DNA from: Promerops cafer
Taxonomy: Eukaryota > Chordata > Aves > Passeriformes > Nectariniidae
Length of the DNA: 64,000 nucleotides
Direction of reading: 5' to 3'
NCBI GenBank assembly: GCA_013398275.1
Contig: VZSE01014423.1
Coordinates: 62,001-126,000, forward strand
Position 1 is the first letter of the stretch. The number at the start of each line of letters is the position of its first letter. The notes beneath the pieces were generated by a model. It saw only the letters and a program-made list of their open reading frames with translations, searched no databases and was not told where the DNA came from. This document shows positions 1 to 12,197 of the stretch, piece by piece. Made by a program: the position numbers and the translations under genes.

Positions 1-3000
1 CACTGTATGAAACTGCATCAGGCAATTTCTCCTCTCCACATGGTCTGGAATGCAGCCCCTGCTTCCCATGCCAAAGTGTATTAGCTCTGGAGTTTGAGAC
101 TTCTTTGCAGCACTGTGAGGTTGGCTAGCTTACCTGTGTGAGGGGTGGCTGCCCTGGGTGCCTCAGAGCCCATAATTACCCATTCTCTCTGCAGTGAAGC
201 TGGTTGTGTTGCTAGGAATGGAGACATGTCGCTTGGTTTTTTTCCCACTGTTTTCTGGTAGATTGCTGTCCTGGGAATGTGCTAGAAATGTGGAGATGCT
301 TTTGCAGAAAGTAGGATTTTCTCATAAGTGTTGATAGTACGTGGTAGCTGTAGTTTGACTGTTTAATTGCAATAGCAGTAATTTTCTTTTGCTGTCATAT
401 TTGCAAGAATTTTGGGAGTATGAAGTTAGGGGAAACATCTGTGTAGGGAAGAGGTGCAGTGTCAGAATCTAGCATGCCAGGTGTTAAATTTTGCATGCCC
501 TTTCCAGGATTTTGGGAAACCCTCAGCTATTAACTGAGTGTTATTGTTTGGTTATCTGTCTTTTTATTATCCAAAACATTGATCTAAAACTTTAGCAGTT
601 GTAGGAGATAGTTGATGTTCCTGTTTGGAAAGCTGGTGGGAAAATGATGTTTTCTGTGTATTTTGAATGGGAGTGTTGCAGAAGCTGTTTTCTGCCATGC
701 ACGCACATGTCCAGCCTGACTAACTGCTTGCTGCTAGGATTGCCAAATATTTAGTGGTGTGAGAATGTTTTCAGTTTGTCAAAATATAGCAATTTCCTCC
801 TAAAATGTTGCGTGCCAACATTTCATTATAATATCTTACAACCATTGAATCTGAAATATTCTAAGCTCCTTTGTTCCTTGAAACAGAGGTAAAACTGAGG
901 GGATTTTTCTTAGAGTAATGGCTGTGAAAATTTACCTAAATTTCAATTCTTCTAACATATGTGCTTAACAGAAATTGCTGGAGCATAGTTCCAAAAGTGG
1001 ACAATTCCTGTGCGTGTAGAGCTGTGTGAGCCTCCTGCGTGTCTCGGTGCTGACACGACCTGAGCGACTGTCAGTGCTTCGACCTGCAGCGGGACGGGCG
1101 CCTGAAACGGCATTGCCAGAAATAGCGTTTCAGGATGCTTTGGGTGGGCTGAAGCTTTCCTGTGTCCCGAGGGTGTTTATTCTTTCTAACAACCCGGGAA
1201 AGGGAGTAATCTGAGATGAATGGAGAAGACAGAAGACAAGGCACACTGAGGAGTAGGCTGGGACAAGCAGCTGAGTGATCCTTAAGAGCGGAGAGAAGAT
1301 TAACTGGGAAGGAGGAGGACAAGCGCACCTGTGCTGGCTGGCGGTGTTTGAGAGAAGGCAGACAGGGAATTATGCCACTGGGAGTACAGACTGAGGAGTG
1401 TAAGAGAAGAAGAGTAGTGTATTGGGAGATTGTGAAATGGGATTTCCAATCCTGGACATGGGGCCAGGGAGGTTGGAGAAGAGCTGATGTGTTGTCACAG
1501 AATGAGACAGATGGGGCAAGGATCCTTGAGACAGACAAATTGGCTGTCTGCAGGGAGAGAGCCTGGATGGGCTAAGTCAGACAGGCTGGGAGCAGGATGG
1601 GATGTGACTCCAAGGGTGCAGCTACTCCATGTAGAAACGATTGCAGCTGTGCTGCCTTCTTTGCTGCAATGGTCATTTGCTAGGCAGGGAATTTGAAAGA
1701 CAGAGGTTTTGTGATTAGTACAGTTCAGGGTTTTTCCAAAGACCATCCTTACTTGTTCTTTTCCTAAGGGATACTGAATAAACCACTTCAACCACTGCTT
1801 TTTGGGGAGAATTCTAATTGCTTATTCTGTATTTCTGACATTCAAGGCAAAACTCTGGGTCTTGGTTTGTAGAACTATTGAGCATTCACAGCTTCATTCT
1901 GAGTGGGAACTGTGCTTTGAAGATGAACTGTTTCATAAAGCTATGTATGTTGAGAAGGAGGTGCTTAAATTGGTGCCAGAATTAATTAACGCTTTTGATC
2001 TCTATTCTTGGCCCACATTCTAATCTGTAAAATGGGGATATTACTACCTCATCATTTCTAAGGCCATTTGTGAAGATATTTTATTAATTTGATATTCCAA
2101 CAATGCATACTAGGAAACTGTATCCCTCCCTGAAACTTATATTTAATAATAGGTTATGAATAGTGCACAATAAACAAAGCCTAGAGACATTTTCAAACTG
2201 CTCATTAGCTGAGTGTCATGAATGAATGAGTAAAGGGTCTTCTAACATAAAGAAAACAGAACTGAAAATTGCGTGCACACACTCTCAAGGGGGAGAAATT
2301 ATGATGGCTCTAATTCTGAGATTTTTCTTACATTTATGTCCAAATAATTGACATAATGGTTTTGGGAAAAGTATTTTTAAAGTAGTCTTTTGTGCATGTT
2401 TGTGTAATTTGTTTCTTTTCATTATACTGATGTATCTTGATCTATAATTGCAGATTTTAAAACATAGAATCTGGTTCTTTTGGCTTTCAGCAGTATCTGT
2501 GTCTCTCGTGCTTTTTTTTCTTTCCGTGACTGCTAGATTTAATTTAAAGAACAAAAAACCCCACTGCCACCACCCCCATGCCAAACCTCCGCACACAAAG
2601 TATTTTTATGGAGCATATGGTTATATTTTATAATATAGAACAATTTGGCACTTTGCTGAAGCTACATCATTGATATATGTTAAAAGCTTCAAAATATTTT
2701 TTTCCTCAGTGGTTTATTTTTCGCTTTCTGTATCACCTTTACCTTAGCTTTTTTCCTTACTCATTTTTTGAAAAACGCTTCAAAAGATAGTGTAGCTTGA
2801 AGAAGCCTTTAATATAATAGGATAGTGTAACACAGAGTGTGCTAATTACAGATCAAAGCTAAACTATTTTTATGTGCCTTTTCCTAAAGGAGGAACCCAG
2901 GGCTTTGAACCAGTCAGGCTAATTTTTGCCACTAACCTTTTTTAAAGCTGATAAAAAACTTTTTTTTTTCTTTTTTTAAAGTTTGTTACCTCCTGTAATT

Positions 3001-6000
3001 AAAAAACAATGCATCCTATTCAACTTTATGTATCTATTAGAGTTGTGTAGCAGGTAAAAAAGTGGGGCGGCGTGTCCTGAGGGGAAGTGGCTGCTCTGTG
3101 GATGGAGCTGTGAAGTCTTAAAAGAAAAAGTGAAGGCACAGAGCCCTGGCAGGGTGGCAGAGCTGCTTCTGGTAAGCTTTTCCTCCATCCCTGTGTGTTA
3201 CTGGGGTGTCTGACAGGTGCTCCACTGTCACCTTTGCTGTCAACCACAAGTAACCACAGTGAGAGCAGCAGCACGAGTTTCCCCTGTGCGCTTACATACA
3301 TGTGCTGGCAGAATGAGAGCTGGCTGCTCCCCCAGTTTATAATCAGTGGGATAATTGGGCTGGGTAATTGCCAGGCAGCCTTGTTAGTTTTGCTGTGAGT
3401 CAGCCATTGTGCCTGTCTGCCGCTGGAATAATAAGAATAAGCGGGCAGATTTTCTGCTAAAATAATTAGACAATCAACACTGTTTTGTCTTGTGGTCAGT
3501 TGCCTTCACAGACATCACACCTGAAGCTGTTGTGGAAGTACTGGCTGTACACACAGGGAAAATAAGGTGTCAGTCAGCTATGAAAAGTTAACTTGACAGT
3601 AAACCCCATTGAACTTACACAGGCTGTTCCAATAGGCTTTGGAGATTTCATCTCCACCTTTGCCTGCTGGTTCTAAAATTTCCTGTGAGCCTTTAAAGGG
3701 CAGGGAGAGTTGGAAGATTCTATTGAATAATAGTTCTGGGTGCTTTTCTTGTTTGAAATACCCTGCAAACAATACTTGGGGACTAATTTTAATTTTTCAC
3801 GGAGTTGCATTTGAAAAATTTGCACTGTCAGTGTTTGCACTATGGGGATAACTTGCTCAGAGTAGAGATTTCAAATCTGTCTGCCTTGTTTGTAGAGAAA
3901 AGAAAAAAGAAGATGATAGCCTCTGTATTTATTGTGTTATGTTATTGCTTTTTATTAGGAAGCAGAGTTAATGATTCAAGCATGAGTTTCACCTCTTCAT
4001 GCTGTAGCAGTTTTCCCAAGGGGATTTTTTTTGGCGAGAGATGCATGTAAACAAATACTGTTGAATTTAAACATGTGGCTGTGTGTTTTAAGAAGCCCCA
4101 CTCAGCAGTAATAGGAGAGACAAAGAAAATGATGCAGTATTGGAAATTTTATGTTAGTGGTTCTGCAAGTATATTGGATTTCAGTAGGTGATCTCTATTT
4201 CTGAACACTCTATGTCCTTGCTCTTTTGCATCAGCAAAAATGTTAGGTGGAACAGAGGGACTGTAGGTGGGCTGCTCAGTAAGGAAAATTGAAATGAATC
4301 CTTGCAGAGAAAGTTGGCTAAAAATACGTTTATGAAAAATGACTTTGTGCAGAGCTTTCTAAGGAATATGAGTTTAACCAGGAGTCTTACTAAGTCTGAT
4401 TATTAGCATGAAAGAATATATACTAAAATGGAAAACATGAAAAATTTTCCTTGCATTTTTTACAAGGCTTATAATTTCTTGTAAGTGAATGTCCTTCTTT
4501 TGATTTTGTCTGAAATAAGACTCTGTTTGAGAAGATGCTTCTATATCAGTTCTGTGGTATCTCTGCAGCATTCTTCTGGGTTTGTTTTTTTTTGCTGCTT
4601 TTTTTTTTTTTTTTAAGGAAAGACCACAGTTTAATTCTACTGACTTGTTCTTCTGATGCTAGTAGGTACTTCTGTTAGTACCATTATTTTGTGTGTTAAT
4701 TTTTGTGCTGTATCTTAGTATTTTGTTGCTCTTGATGAAATAAAGTTTGTTGTATACTAAGATGACTAATAGAGGAAGGTTTAATTTTTTGAAACTCTTT
4801 TTTTTTGTGAATTCTGAAAGGGTAAAAAATAAATGTATGGCATCTTCAGTAAGGGGAGATATAAGCAACTGTTGATAAAAGTTGGAAAACAAACCAGGTA
4901 AATATTTTTATTTTCGTGACCTTATTGGCTGAATACTTGCTGCTTTTGGTATGTTCAGTTGATAGATGAAAAATAGTTTGGGTGGTTTTTTTTGGTATTT
5001 GTTCTCTTTTTACAAGTAAGAGACAGCTGCTACTCCTGAAATGTAGGCAAATTTGATGACACTGTATATCAAACTGAATGAATGAATCAGGATGTGGTGG
5101 AAAGTTCTATTTTTGTTCTGCATAGAAGGCAAAGAAAAATGGCAGAAAACTTGCCATGGTCTAAAGAGATGGGCAGCTGAATTAATCAAAGAACAGAACC
5201 AGACAAAACTCCTGGGATGCTGCATTGCTACTAGAATTATATAGCTTTTAAAATAGAAAACAAGACTTAGGTGCAGACTTCCTTTCTGTATTCATGAGTC
5301 TCTAAAATATTGGGATGTTGCAGCCCATCTTCACTGGTCTGTCTTTCTGACCCTGCATGCCCTTGCCTGTTGTGGTTTGTTTCTGTTGTATTCACTGAGT
5401 GGGAACTCTTGCTTGTGCTTCCATAATTTCCCTTTATGGCTGCCTGCCCTCTTCTTTCCTCTTTGTCCTTCCTGCTTGTCCATGCTAAAAAAAGCTCCCA
5501 AAGAAACACAGTCAGAAGTGGTCAAGAGCTTCATTGTGTTACTCAGAAGTTCTGTGTAATCATTTTTGCATCTCTTTCCTCTTTATGCAGTTCAGATTTC
5601 TTCCCACTGGTATCTGGTCATTGACTCACTGTGTTATAAGTCTATACAGTAAAATATAAAAACTTTCCATTCTTTATATTTTTGTAAGCTGTAAATGGAG
5701 TCACGAGAACAGATGTGATCAAGATTCTTACCAAACCATGAAAGAAAGGAAGGAATCTGTTTAAAGTAATGAAATCATCATTCTCATTTTACTTTTCTTC
5801 CAAATACTGTCTTTCAAAAAACAGCTCTAGACTATAGCATGTGCAGGGAAAAATTCAGATATATGTTCTTGTGGGCTTGTTTGACAGCTCCACAGTTCTT
5901 TTCTTTTTTTTAAATAATGACTTTACAAAATTGTTTAGATGATCAATTTATCAGCTCTCTGCAAGAGAAGTTCATAAACATCTTTCTTTAGTCCAGTTAG

Positions 6001-9000
6001 CTTCTTAAACACTCATCATGTTGTCTTTTTTCTTATTTATTCTTATTTTTCCTCTATTCAGTGAGACCTAAACCAGACTAAATCACACATTAAAATCCTC
6101 CAATACACCATCATTAGAACTGAATGCTAGATTTTTTCCAAGCATTGTTATTGAGATGTAGGCAGTTATATCTGAATTTCTAGTTGTGTGGAAATCATCT
6201 GTGTTCATTCTCTCTACTTATCTGCAGGAAATCCTTAGTTTTCTTATAAAACACAAACATAGTCCTGCTTGTTTCCTGTAAGTATTGTCTGAATTGTGCC
6301 TTTTAAGCCTAGGTAGGACCAACTGCTAACTGCTGTCACTTTTACTTTTGGAGTTTGACCTTTAAAGCATCATCTTTAGAAACTCAGTATAATATAATTT
6401 CATGCCTTTATGTTGACTTCAGACTTTTTTCTCCATCTATCCTTTACGTTTTGTTTGTCAAGAAATTGAATGACATTTGCTATTTAGGTGCAGGGCAGCT
6501 ATGTTTAATTTCATTAGGATGGAAACATTTGGAGAATATTTAATTTTTCTTCTAGCAATCCATTAGAGAACCAGGAGAGTTCTGTTTTCCCATGATGAAA
6601 CTGCTCAGTCATACTGTCAAAGGGATCAAAATATGAACTGGTGATACAGCCTGCCTGCCTTGAAGCTCTTAGCAAATTTATGACCACCAGAATGTCCAGT
6701 TGTATTAAATGACTGAATTGCAGCTTTATCCACAATGTACTGACATTGTGGTGACTCTTCAAAGTAGTTTTTTGTGGTTCTGTTCTCAGATGGAGATGGA
6801 AATTTCATGGCTTTTGAAACAAGTAATTCTTGCTGGGAGCCAGCCTGCTGCCAAAGCGTGCCTCGTGTTCTGTGTACCTGATAAAGCACTGGCTTGCAGC
6901 ACTGCCCAAATTTTTAATGCACGTGTACAAGCAGCTCCCTTTTTGCCTGGTTTCAACTGGTTTGAGATTGATCTTTCACCTCAAACAGGATCATGTTTGT
7001 TTTAATGTCACACCCTAGAAGGTCAGTGGTCTGAGGGACATCAGGACTGTCCTTTGAGCCTGAGACAGGTGGAAGAAGGAGAATAATGAAGTGCTGGAGA
7101 TGAGAGCACTTCAGAGAGAGCTGTGTGTCAGGCTGTGCTCCTCTGAGGGCAAATCTGGGCAGGTACTGCCAACCTGTGTACAGTGGGAGAGAACTGTGTG
7201 AAGTCACCTTCGTGGTGTGGACCTTAGAATGCTTCAGGCACTAAGCAGTGGATTAGTTTCAGCATTGACTGTGGTGCTACTATGCTGTGCTACAACAGAG
7301 GTTAAAAATTATTGTTGGAGCATCGTATCTTCTGCATTTTGGCTTCCCTGTAGGGAGGGGGCAGACACCACAATTGTTAGAACTGCATTTTGCATTGTGG
7401 ACTATTTCAAAATGAAGGAGAAAGGAAAGGATCCTGCTTTGAATACAGTTCATGTGTGCTATATGAATTTAGTTATGCTGTTCATAAAAATAGGTTTGCC
7501 TGTGTTTTCCATCAACTTACATTTCTTTTTAGAAGGTAAGGTTCTAAACAGAAATGGAATTTTCTTTTTTACTTTTCTCAGAATTAACTGTGCCTGCTGG
7601 ACTGTTTCGTAGAAGTGTACAGCTTGTTTCAATAGCTAGTTTTGCAAAATTCATCTTTTTGGTGTTGGCTTTTCATCACTTTTTTGCCTATTGGTGGACA
7701 ACAGCCTAAGAAAAAATTGAGAACATGTATTTTGAGGGAAGAAGATAGAGTAATTAATTACTGAACAACATAATGTTAATTGAGTTTATTTTAAAGATTT
7801 TTTTTTTTTTTAAGCTCATACAAATGAAAATGCTGCCTGTTTCTTTGTTTAGTTTTAAACATTGTTAGCAAATCTAGCAGCTCTCTTTCCATCCTCTTTA
7901 GATGGATAAATTCTCTGGGGTTAAGTAATATCACTGATGCTTTCAGGAGGAGGTTATTATTGTCCTGCAAAATTTTTAATGCCTTCAACAGAATGAGACC
8001 ACATCTGACACACTTTAAGTTGCATCCTTGCACTGTAAGAACTGAAGCCAGTTTTGTAGTGTACATCAGCTACAATGCTAGGGATGGCAAGTGAATAAAG
8101 TGTTAAAAGGAAACTTGTACATAAATGGTTTGAAAGTACACTGATGTACTTTAGGTAAATCGGAATGGGGATGTGTAATTGAACATCTTCCCATTTCAGG
8201 CGTTTTGTGAATGGCGTTTCATCACCGCTTGTACTTGCATTCAAGTTGAAAAAATAATAATGCAGAATGTTTAAATAAAGTACCTAGTTATAATTATGAT
8301 AATTTCAGAATGCATTTTAAATCAAGGAACTATGCTTTCATGTACACATACTTAGATGTATTGTGTATTTGTTTTTAAATGAAAAGAAACCTGGTCTCCT
8401 CCTTCCTGTTGACATCAAACAATCCTCTGATATGCAAATCTAGCTATGGGGAGAAGAGATACACAGGGTTTGTTTGGATTCAGTCCAAGGCTGAAAGAAA
8501 ATTATATTTAAAGATGTAATTTATATGCTTTGCCTCATTTAAATGAAAATGCATTTTGAAATAATCCCTATAACTAAAAACATTTGGTGGAATGTTAAGA
8601 TCCTTTGTACGACTCATGCATTTTGCTATAGGTAGTTTAAAAGCATCTCTCTCATACTCCTGTGTGTCTGTAATGTGCAGATGCAGCTGTCAAATTCTCA
8701 GTGGCATGTTTTAACATAGTATGAAATTTTTTTTTTTGCAAATTAATAAATGTTTGTTACGTGAACTTTCTTAAGGCGTGCATGTGTGTGAAGTCTGTCT
8801 GTACACACAATTAAAATACATCAAGTACTTTGCTTTCCATCTAAAATTTTGCTAGTCTTAATGTTGTTTGTGTATTTTCTTGTGTGAAATTTCAAAACCT
8901 GACACAATACAGTTTGTTTAGAAACATAGGCTAAACGAACAACGATTTTTCAATCTTCTTCCCTTTAGCTGCAGAATTTACAATGATTAAACTTTTACAT

Positions 9001-9756
9001 TTTAACATTGGCTGAATTCCAGGTTTTCAGTAGGTATCTTTGGAGGACTGTTACTCAGGTCCTGAATACAACATTTGAAGATGATGTGTATAGCAGAGTG
9101 TAATTGTTTTGTGTAAGCTTTAACAGGCCAGTGAACTGTTACAGGTGATCAGGAATGGGTTTTTAGACAGGATAGAAAATATTTGAACAGGAGTTACATC
9201 ACTGGAATTTTCAGAAATCACAGTTCCTTTACTTCCCTTTCATATATTGCAGAGGATTTTAAAACTAATGTGACCAATTCTTCTTACATGACCTTTGTGA
9301 CTGTGTGATACTGCCATTGGGGTTTTTTTTGAGTTTTAGAAAATGAGGGTATGGAAATCAATTTTGGTGTAAGGAAGTGTATTTAATTTGGGACATTCTG
9401 TGGCACATATCTGACCTTTATTTGTTCGGTGCTAGTTTATACTAGATTACTCTGACCACATTAATCCAACACTGAGGAGTGCTAAATACTGTATAAATTC
9501 TTTTTGGGTGGTAGGAGTTTTATTTCATTAATGTTATTTGTGGCTCTGTGTGTAGACTGACATACACATGCAGTGATGATACATATATGAATATTTAAGG
9601 GAAAAGTTTTCTGTGTCAAAAAATTTTGTTAAATCTTTCTTATTAGGTTGTGACACTCTTGTATTTTTTTATTTTTTAATTAAGGATTTTCCATTTTTTT
9701 CAGTCATTTTATGCAAGTTTTAATTTTCAATATTCACTAACCATGTTTTTTTTAAG
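1..9756 (+). other. NEK7: Intron of NEK7 upstream of the first visible exon (partial)
   Basis: This stretch is non-coding. I looked for the preceding NEK7 exons (glycine-rich loop, VAIK lysine, helix C, hinge) on the + strand and recognised none, so the intron before residue 125 is at least 9.7 kb. It is AT-rich with homopolymer T runs (for example about 2966-2981, 4585-4614 and 7799-7812). It contains a small CpG-enriched patch at about 1010-1200 followed by a purine-rich stretch to about 1600, and an octamer ATGCAAAT at 8432-8439. The open frames here are short, lack recognisable domains and appear to be chance. The intron ends in a polypyrimidine tract and AAG at 9754-9756, and its phase is 0. 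Confidence 0.85.
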
Positions 9757-9865
9757 CATTTTAAGAAACAGAAGAGGTTGATTCCTGAAAGAACAGTTTG
9801 GAAGTACTTTGTTCAGCTTTGCAGTGCCTTGGAACATATGCATTCTCGTCGTGTTATGCATAGAG
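9757..9865 (+). CDS. NEK7: NEK7 coding exon: residues 125-160 plus first base of Asp161
   Basis: The exon reads HFKKQKRLIPERTVWKYF... and ends ...SRRVMHR, followed by the first G of the aspartate codon. It covers kinase helices D-E and the start of the catalytic loop: His159 and Arg160 of the HRD motif are here, and the catalytic Asp161 is split across the next intron (G|AT, phase 1). The acceptor is a T-rich tract ending AAG at 9754-9756; the donor is GTAATA at 9866. The length of 109 nt fits a phase 0 to phase 1 exon. Gln129, Arg131 and Arg136, reported contacts of mammalian NEK7 with the NLRP3 leucine-rich repeat, are all present. The exon is too short to appear as a long open frame and is identified by protein similarity and splice sites. 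Confidence 0.95.
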
Positions 9866-12089
9866 GTAATATGGGATCAAAAATGATTTGTCCTTACTAT
9901 ACCTTTGACTATGTGAGAATTAAGCTGGCTGTAATCAATTTTGACAGCTGAAACATTATATGTTTCTGTAAGATTTTACAAGTAATAGAAAACTGAGAGA
10001 AACTTGTGGTTGTAGATTTGTTGTGGTAGGCATTTGTTTGATAGCAAGTTTTTCAAAATAAGTGAGAGTTCTGTAAGTGATGGATACCCTGCCATAGCTA
10101 CTTCATTTTTCTGGCTCTTATCTTCTGTCCTGTATTTATTCTTCTATATTTGCCCATTGTCTTGCCCAAGTATTGTTACCTGCCTTGCACAGATGTGTCA
10201 ATCCATTCTTTTTACACCTCTTGCACCTGGTTGCCTTAGAGTATCTGCTCCTGCCCTGCTTGCTCGTGATGTACAGGTCCTTCTCCTAGTCCCTCCTCTA
10301 TTGGATTATGTGCAGGTGTGAGCATTTCCTCCAATTCTCTGCTCCTTTCCACTATTTCCAGTCTCTGTGTCCCAAGAGCCCTTGTAAGTTGCCAGCTATG
10401 CCTGTCAGGTACTAAATTTCCTTGGCCCATTTTAGATCTTGGTGCTGCTGTCTCCTCTGGATGTGGTCTTCATTTCACCTCGTAGCTCTTGAGGCAAAGA
10501 AAACAGATCATAGTGTAGGTTCTTCTTAGATCTGCTATTTTTTTTTTCCTTTTTGAATTCCCTCTGGTTATGGGATTGTGAGTTGTGTGTAGGCTGTCAC
10601 TTTTTGGGTTCAGGTGACATTGCCTGTCGTAGGTTGGTGGCTCCCTGTGCTAGAATGCAGCTCACTGCCTTAGACTCAGCTGTCCCTCGATGTCTGCTGA
10701 GCTCTGTCATTTGCAGCTGGAAATTTTGCACCCTTAGCAGATGAGCTTAGATACCCCTGCCCCTGCAAATGCCTTCCTTTTGTGATTCTCCTTTTTTTTT
10801 TCCCCTTTGTGCATTTGTCCAGATGCCTGCAAGTGCAAATGATACAAAGAGAATACAGATTCTTTCCATAGGTTACAAGTACCTTTAATATTTTTATAAT
10901 TAAATTAGTTAATTTCTGTATATTTTAGCTCAAAACAAAATTATTTATGTTCCTTAAAGTGAAATACTAAGTTCAAAGCTTCTGGCAAACCTATGGCAAA
11001 TCTAATGATTCCATGGTTACACGCCAAAAGCAATGACAATTAAAGCTATTTTTAAATTGAGCTATATCTGCATTGGATTATTACACAAAGGGTTATCCAA
11101 AATACTGAAAACTGGGTCAGATAGCAGGAGAGCATAATTGCTTCTGTCTTCCTCTAAAGCTTGTAAGGTTTTGTAACTTCTTTACTGGAAACCTGAAAAT
11201 GCTGGTGTTTGAAGGGTTATTAACCATTCTTCTACTGTGCCTGTATCTTATGCAAACTGTAATCCCCTCTTATCAGAGTGAACTGATTTCTGTAAGTTTA
11301 AGGCTAGGGTGGATTGCTCTTCAGCAGAGTAAGAGCTAAACTCCCTTGCCAAACAAATAACAGGTCAGTTTATTTAGAAGACTAACAAGGTAGGTATCTT
11401 GTTAGAAATCATAGAATAAGAGTCTCTGCTGTTGTCTCTAAGGGATTGGATTAAAACTTAAACTGGATATTACTTGTGAAAAATAACTGTCTGGGGTATA
11501 CATCATTATTTTTCTTTGTTTCTACTTGATTAGCCCAATTCTGTTGATAAGTTCAAATAACTATTCTCCTGAGTAAACTTGCTTCTTTTTTTTAATGCCT
11601 GCTCTTACAGAGAATCAGTTATCTATTTCAAATAAATGACGTTATGCCACTGTGGGTAATTTGATCAGCAGAAGTGATGAAAAATGCTTTACAGTTTTTG
11701 AAAACATATTTAGGCTGTTACTTAAGACATAACAAAAGATGTTCTCTAGTTCTAATGGAAGTCCTTTGATGTAGCTTATATAAAGTAGTAATGAACTCCC
11801 CTGTATATGCTTTGGACTTTGGGTTTGTGGGGTTTTTTGTTTGTTTGCTTGTTTTTTTAAAAAATACTTTCCATGGCTCTTGGTCTTCTTTGCTTGAGTG
11901 ATGGTTGTACTATTAAAATAGTGGGTTTGAAGTTCTACGTTCTGGACCCATTCTTTCTGAATAGCACTGTCAAATTTTACCAATGTTAGCTGTAAATAAA
12001 ATCCTCTTTGGGTTTATTATTAATAGAAGAGTAGCTTTTCTTGCAACCTCACTGTGACTTCTAAATTTTTAAATTTATTTTTCTTTCAG
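9866..12089 (+). other. NEK7: NEK7 intron, 2,224 bp
   Basis: GT-AG, phase 1. It runs from GTAATA to a TTTCTTTCAG acceptor and interrupts the codon of the catalytic aspartate. The interior is AT-rich with a G/T-rich low-complexity stretch at about 11818-11860. A weakly CpG-poor, GC-richer segment at about 10140-10740 carries chance open frames. I see no RNA gene and no clear mobile element. Confidence 0.85.
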
Positions 12090-12197
12090 ATATAAAGCCA
12101 GCAAATGTGTTCATTACAGCTACAGGAGTAGTAAAGCTGGGAGATCTTGGACTTGGTCGGTTTTTCAGCTCCAAAACCACAGCTGCACATTCTTTAG
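12090..12197 (+). CDS. NEK7: NEK7 coding exon: Asp161-Leu196 (catalytic loop, DLG, activation loop)
   Basis: This 108-nt exon (phase 1 to phase 1) completes Asp161 and reads IKPANVFITATG, then GDLGLGRFFSS, then KTTAAHSL. It holds the rest of the HRDIKPAN catalytic loop (Asn166 as a magnesium ligand by family knowledge), the DLG version of DFG at 179-181 that is typical of NEK6 and NEK7, and the activation segment up to Ser195, the NEK9-dependent phosphosite in mammals, followed by Leu196. All key residues are intact. The acceptor is TTTCTTTCAG ending at 12089 and the donor is GTGAGC at 12198. The final G is the first base of Val197. Reading past the donor quickly loses similarity, which supports the exon end. 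Confidence 0.96.

Noticed and set aside
7217..7612. 131-codon hydrophobic + strand open frame in the upstream intron
   Set aside because: No family resemblance; the T-rich sequence gives Phe/Leu/Val-rich chance frames, and no transcript signals are seen.
1..9756. Upstream NEK7 exons (glycine loop, VAIK, helix C, hinge)
   Set aside because: I looked for their expected protein words on the + strand and found none; they must lie 5' of the window.
11405..11425. ATCATAGAAT word resembling a CR1 terminus
   Set aside because: The following sequence does not continue as CR1; a ten-base match alone is not enough.
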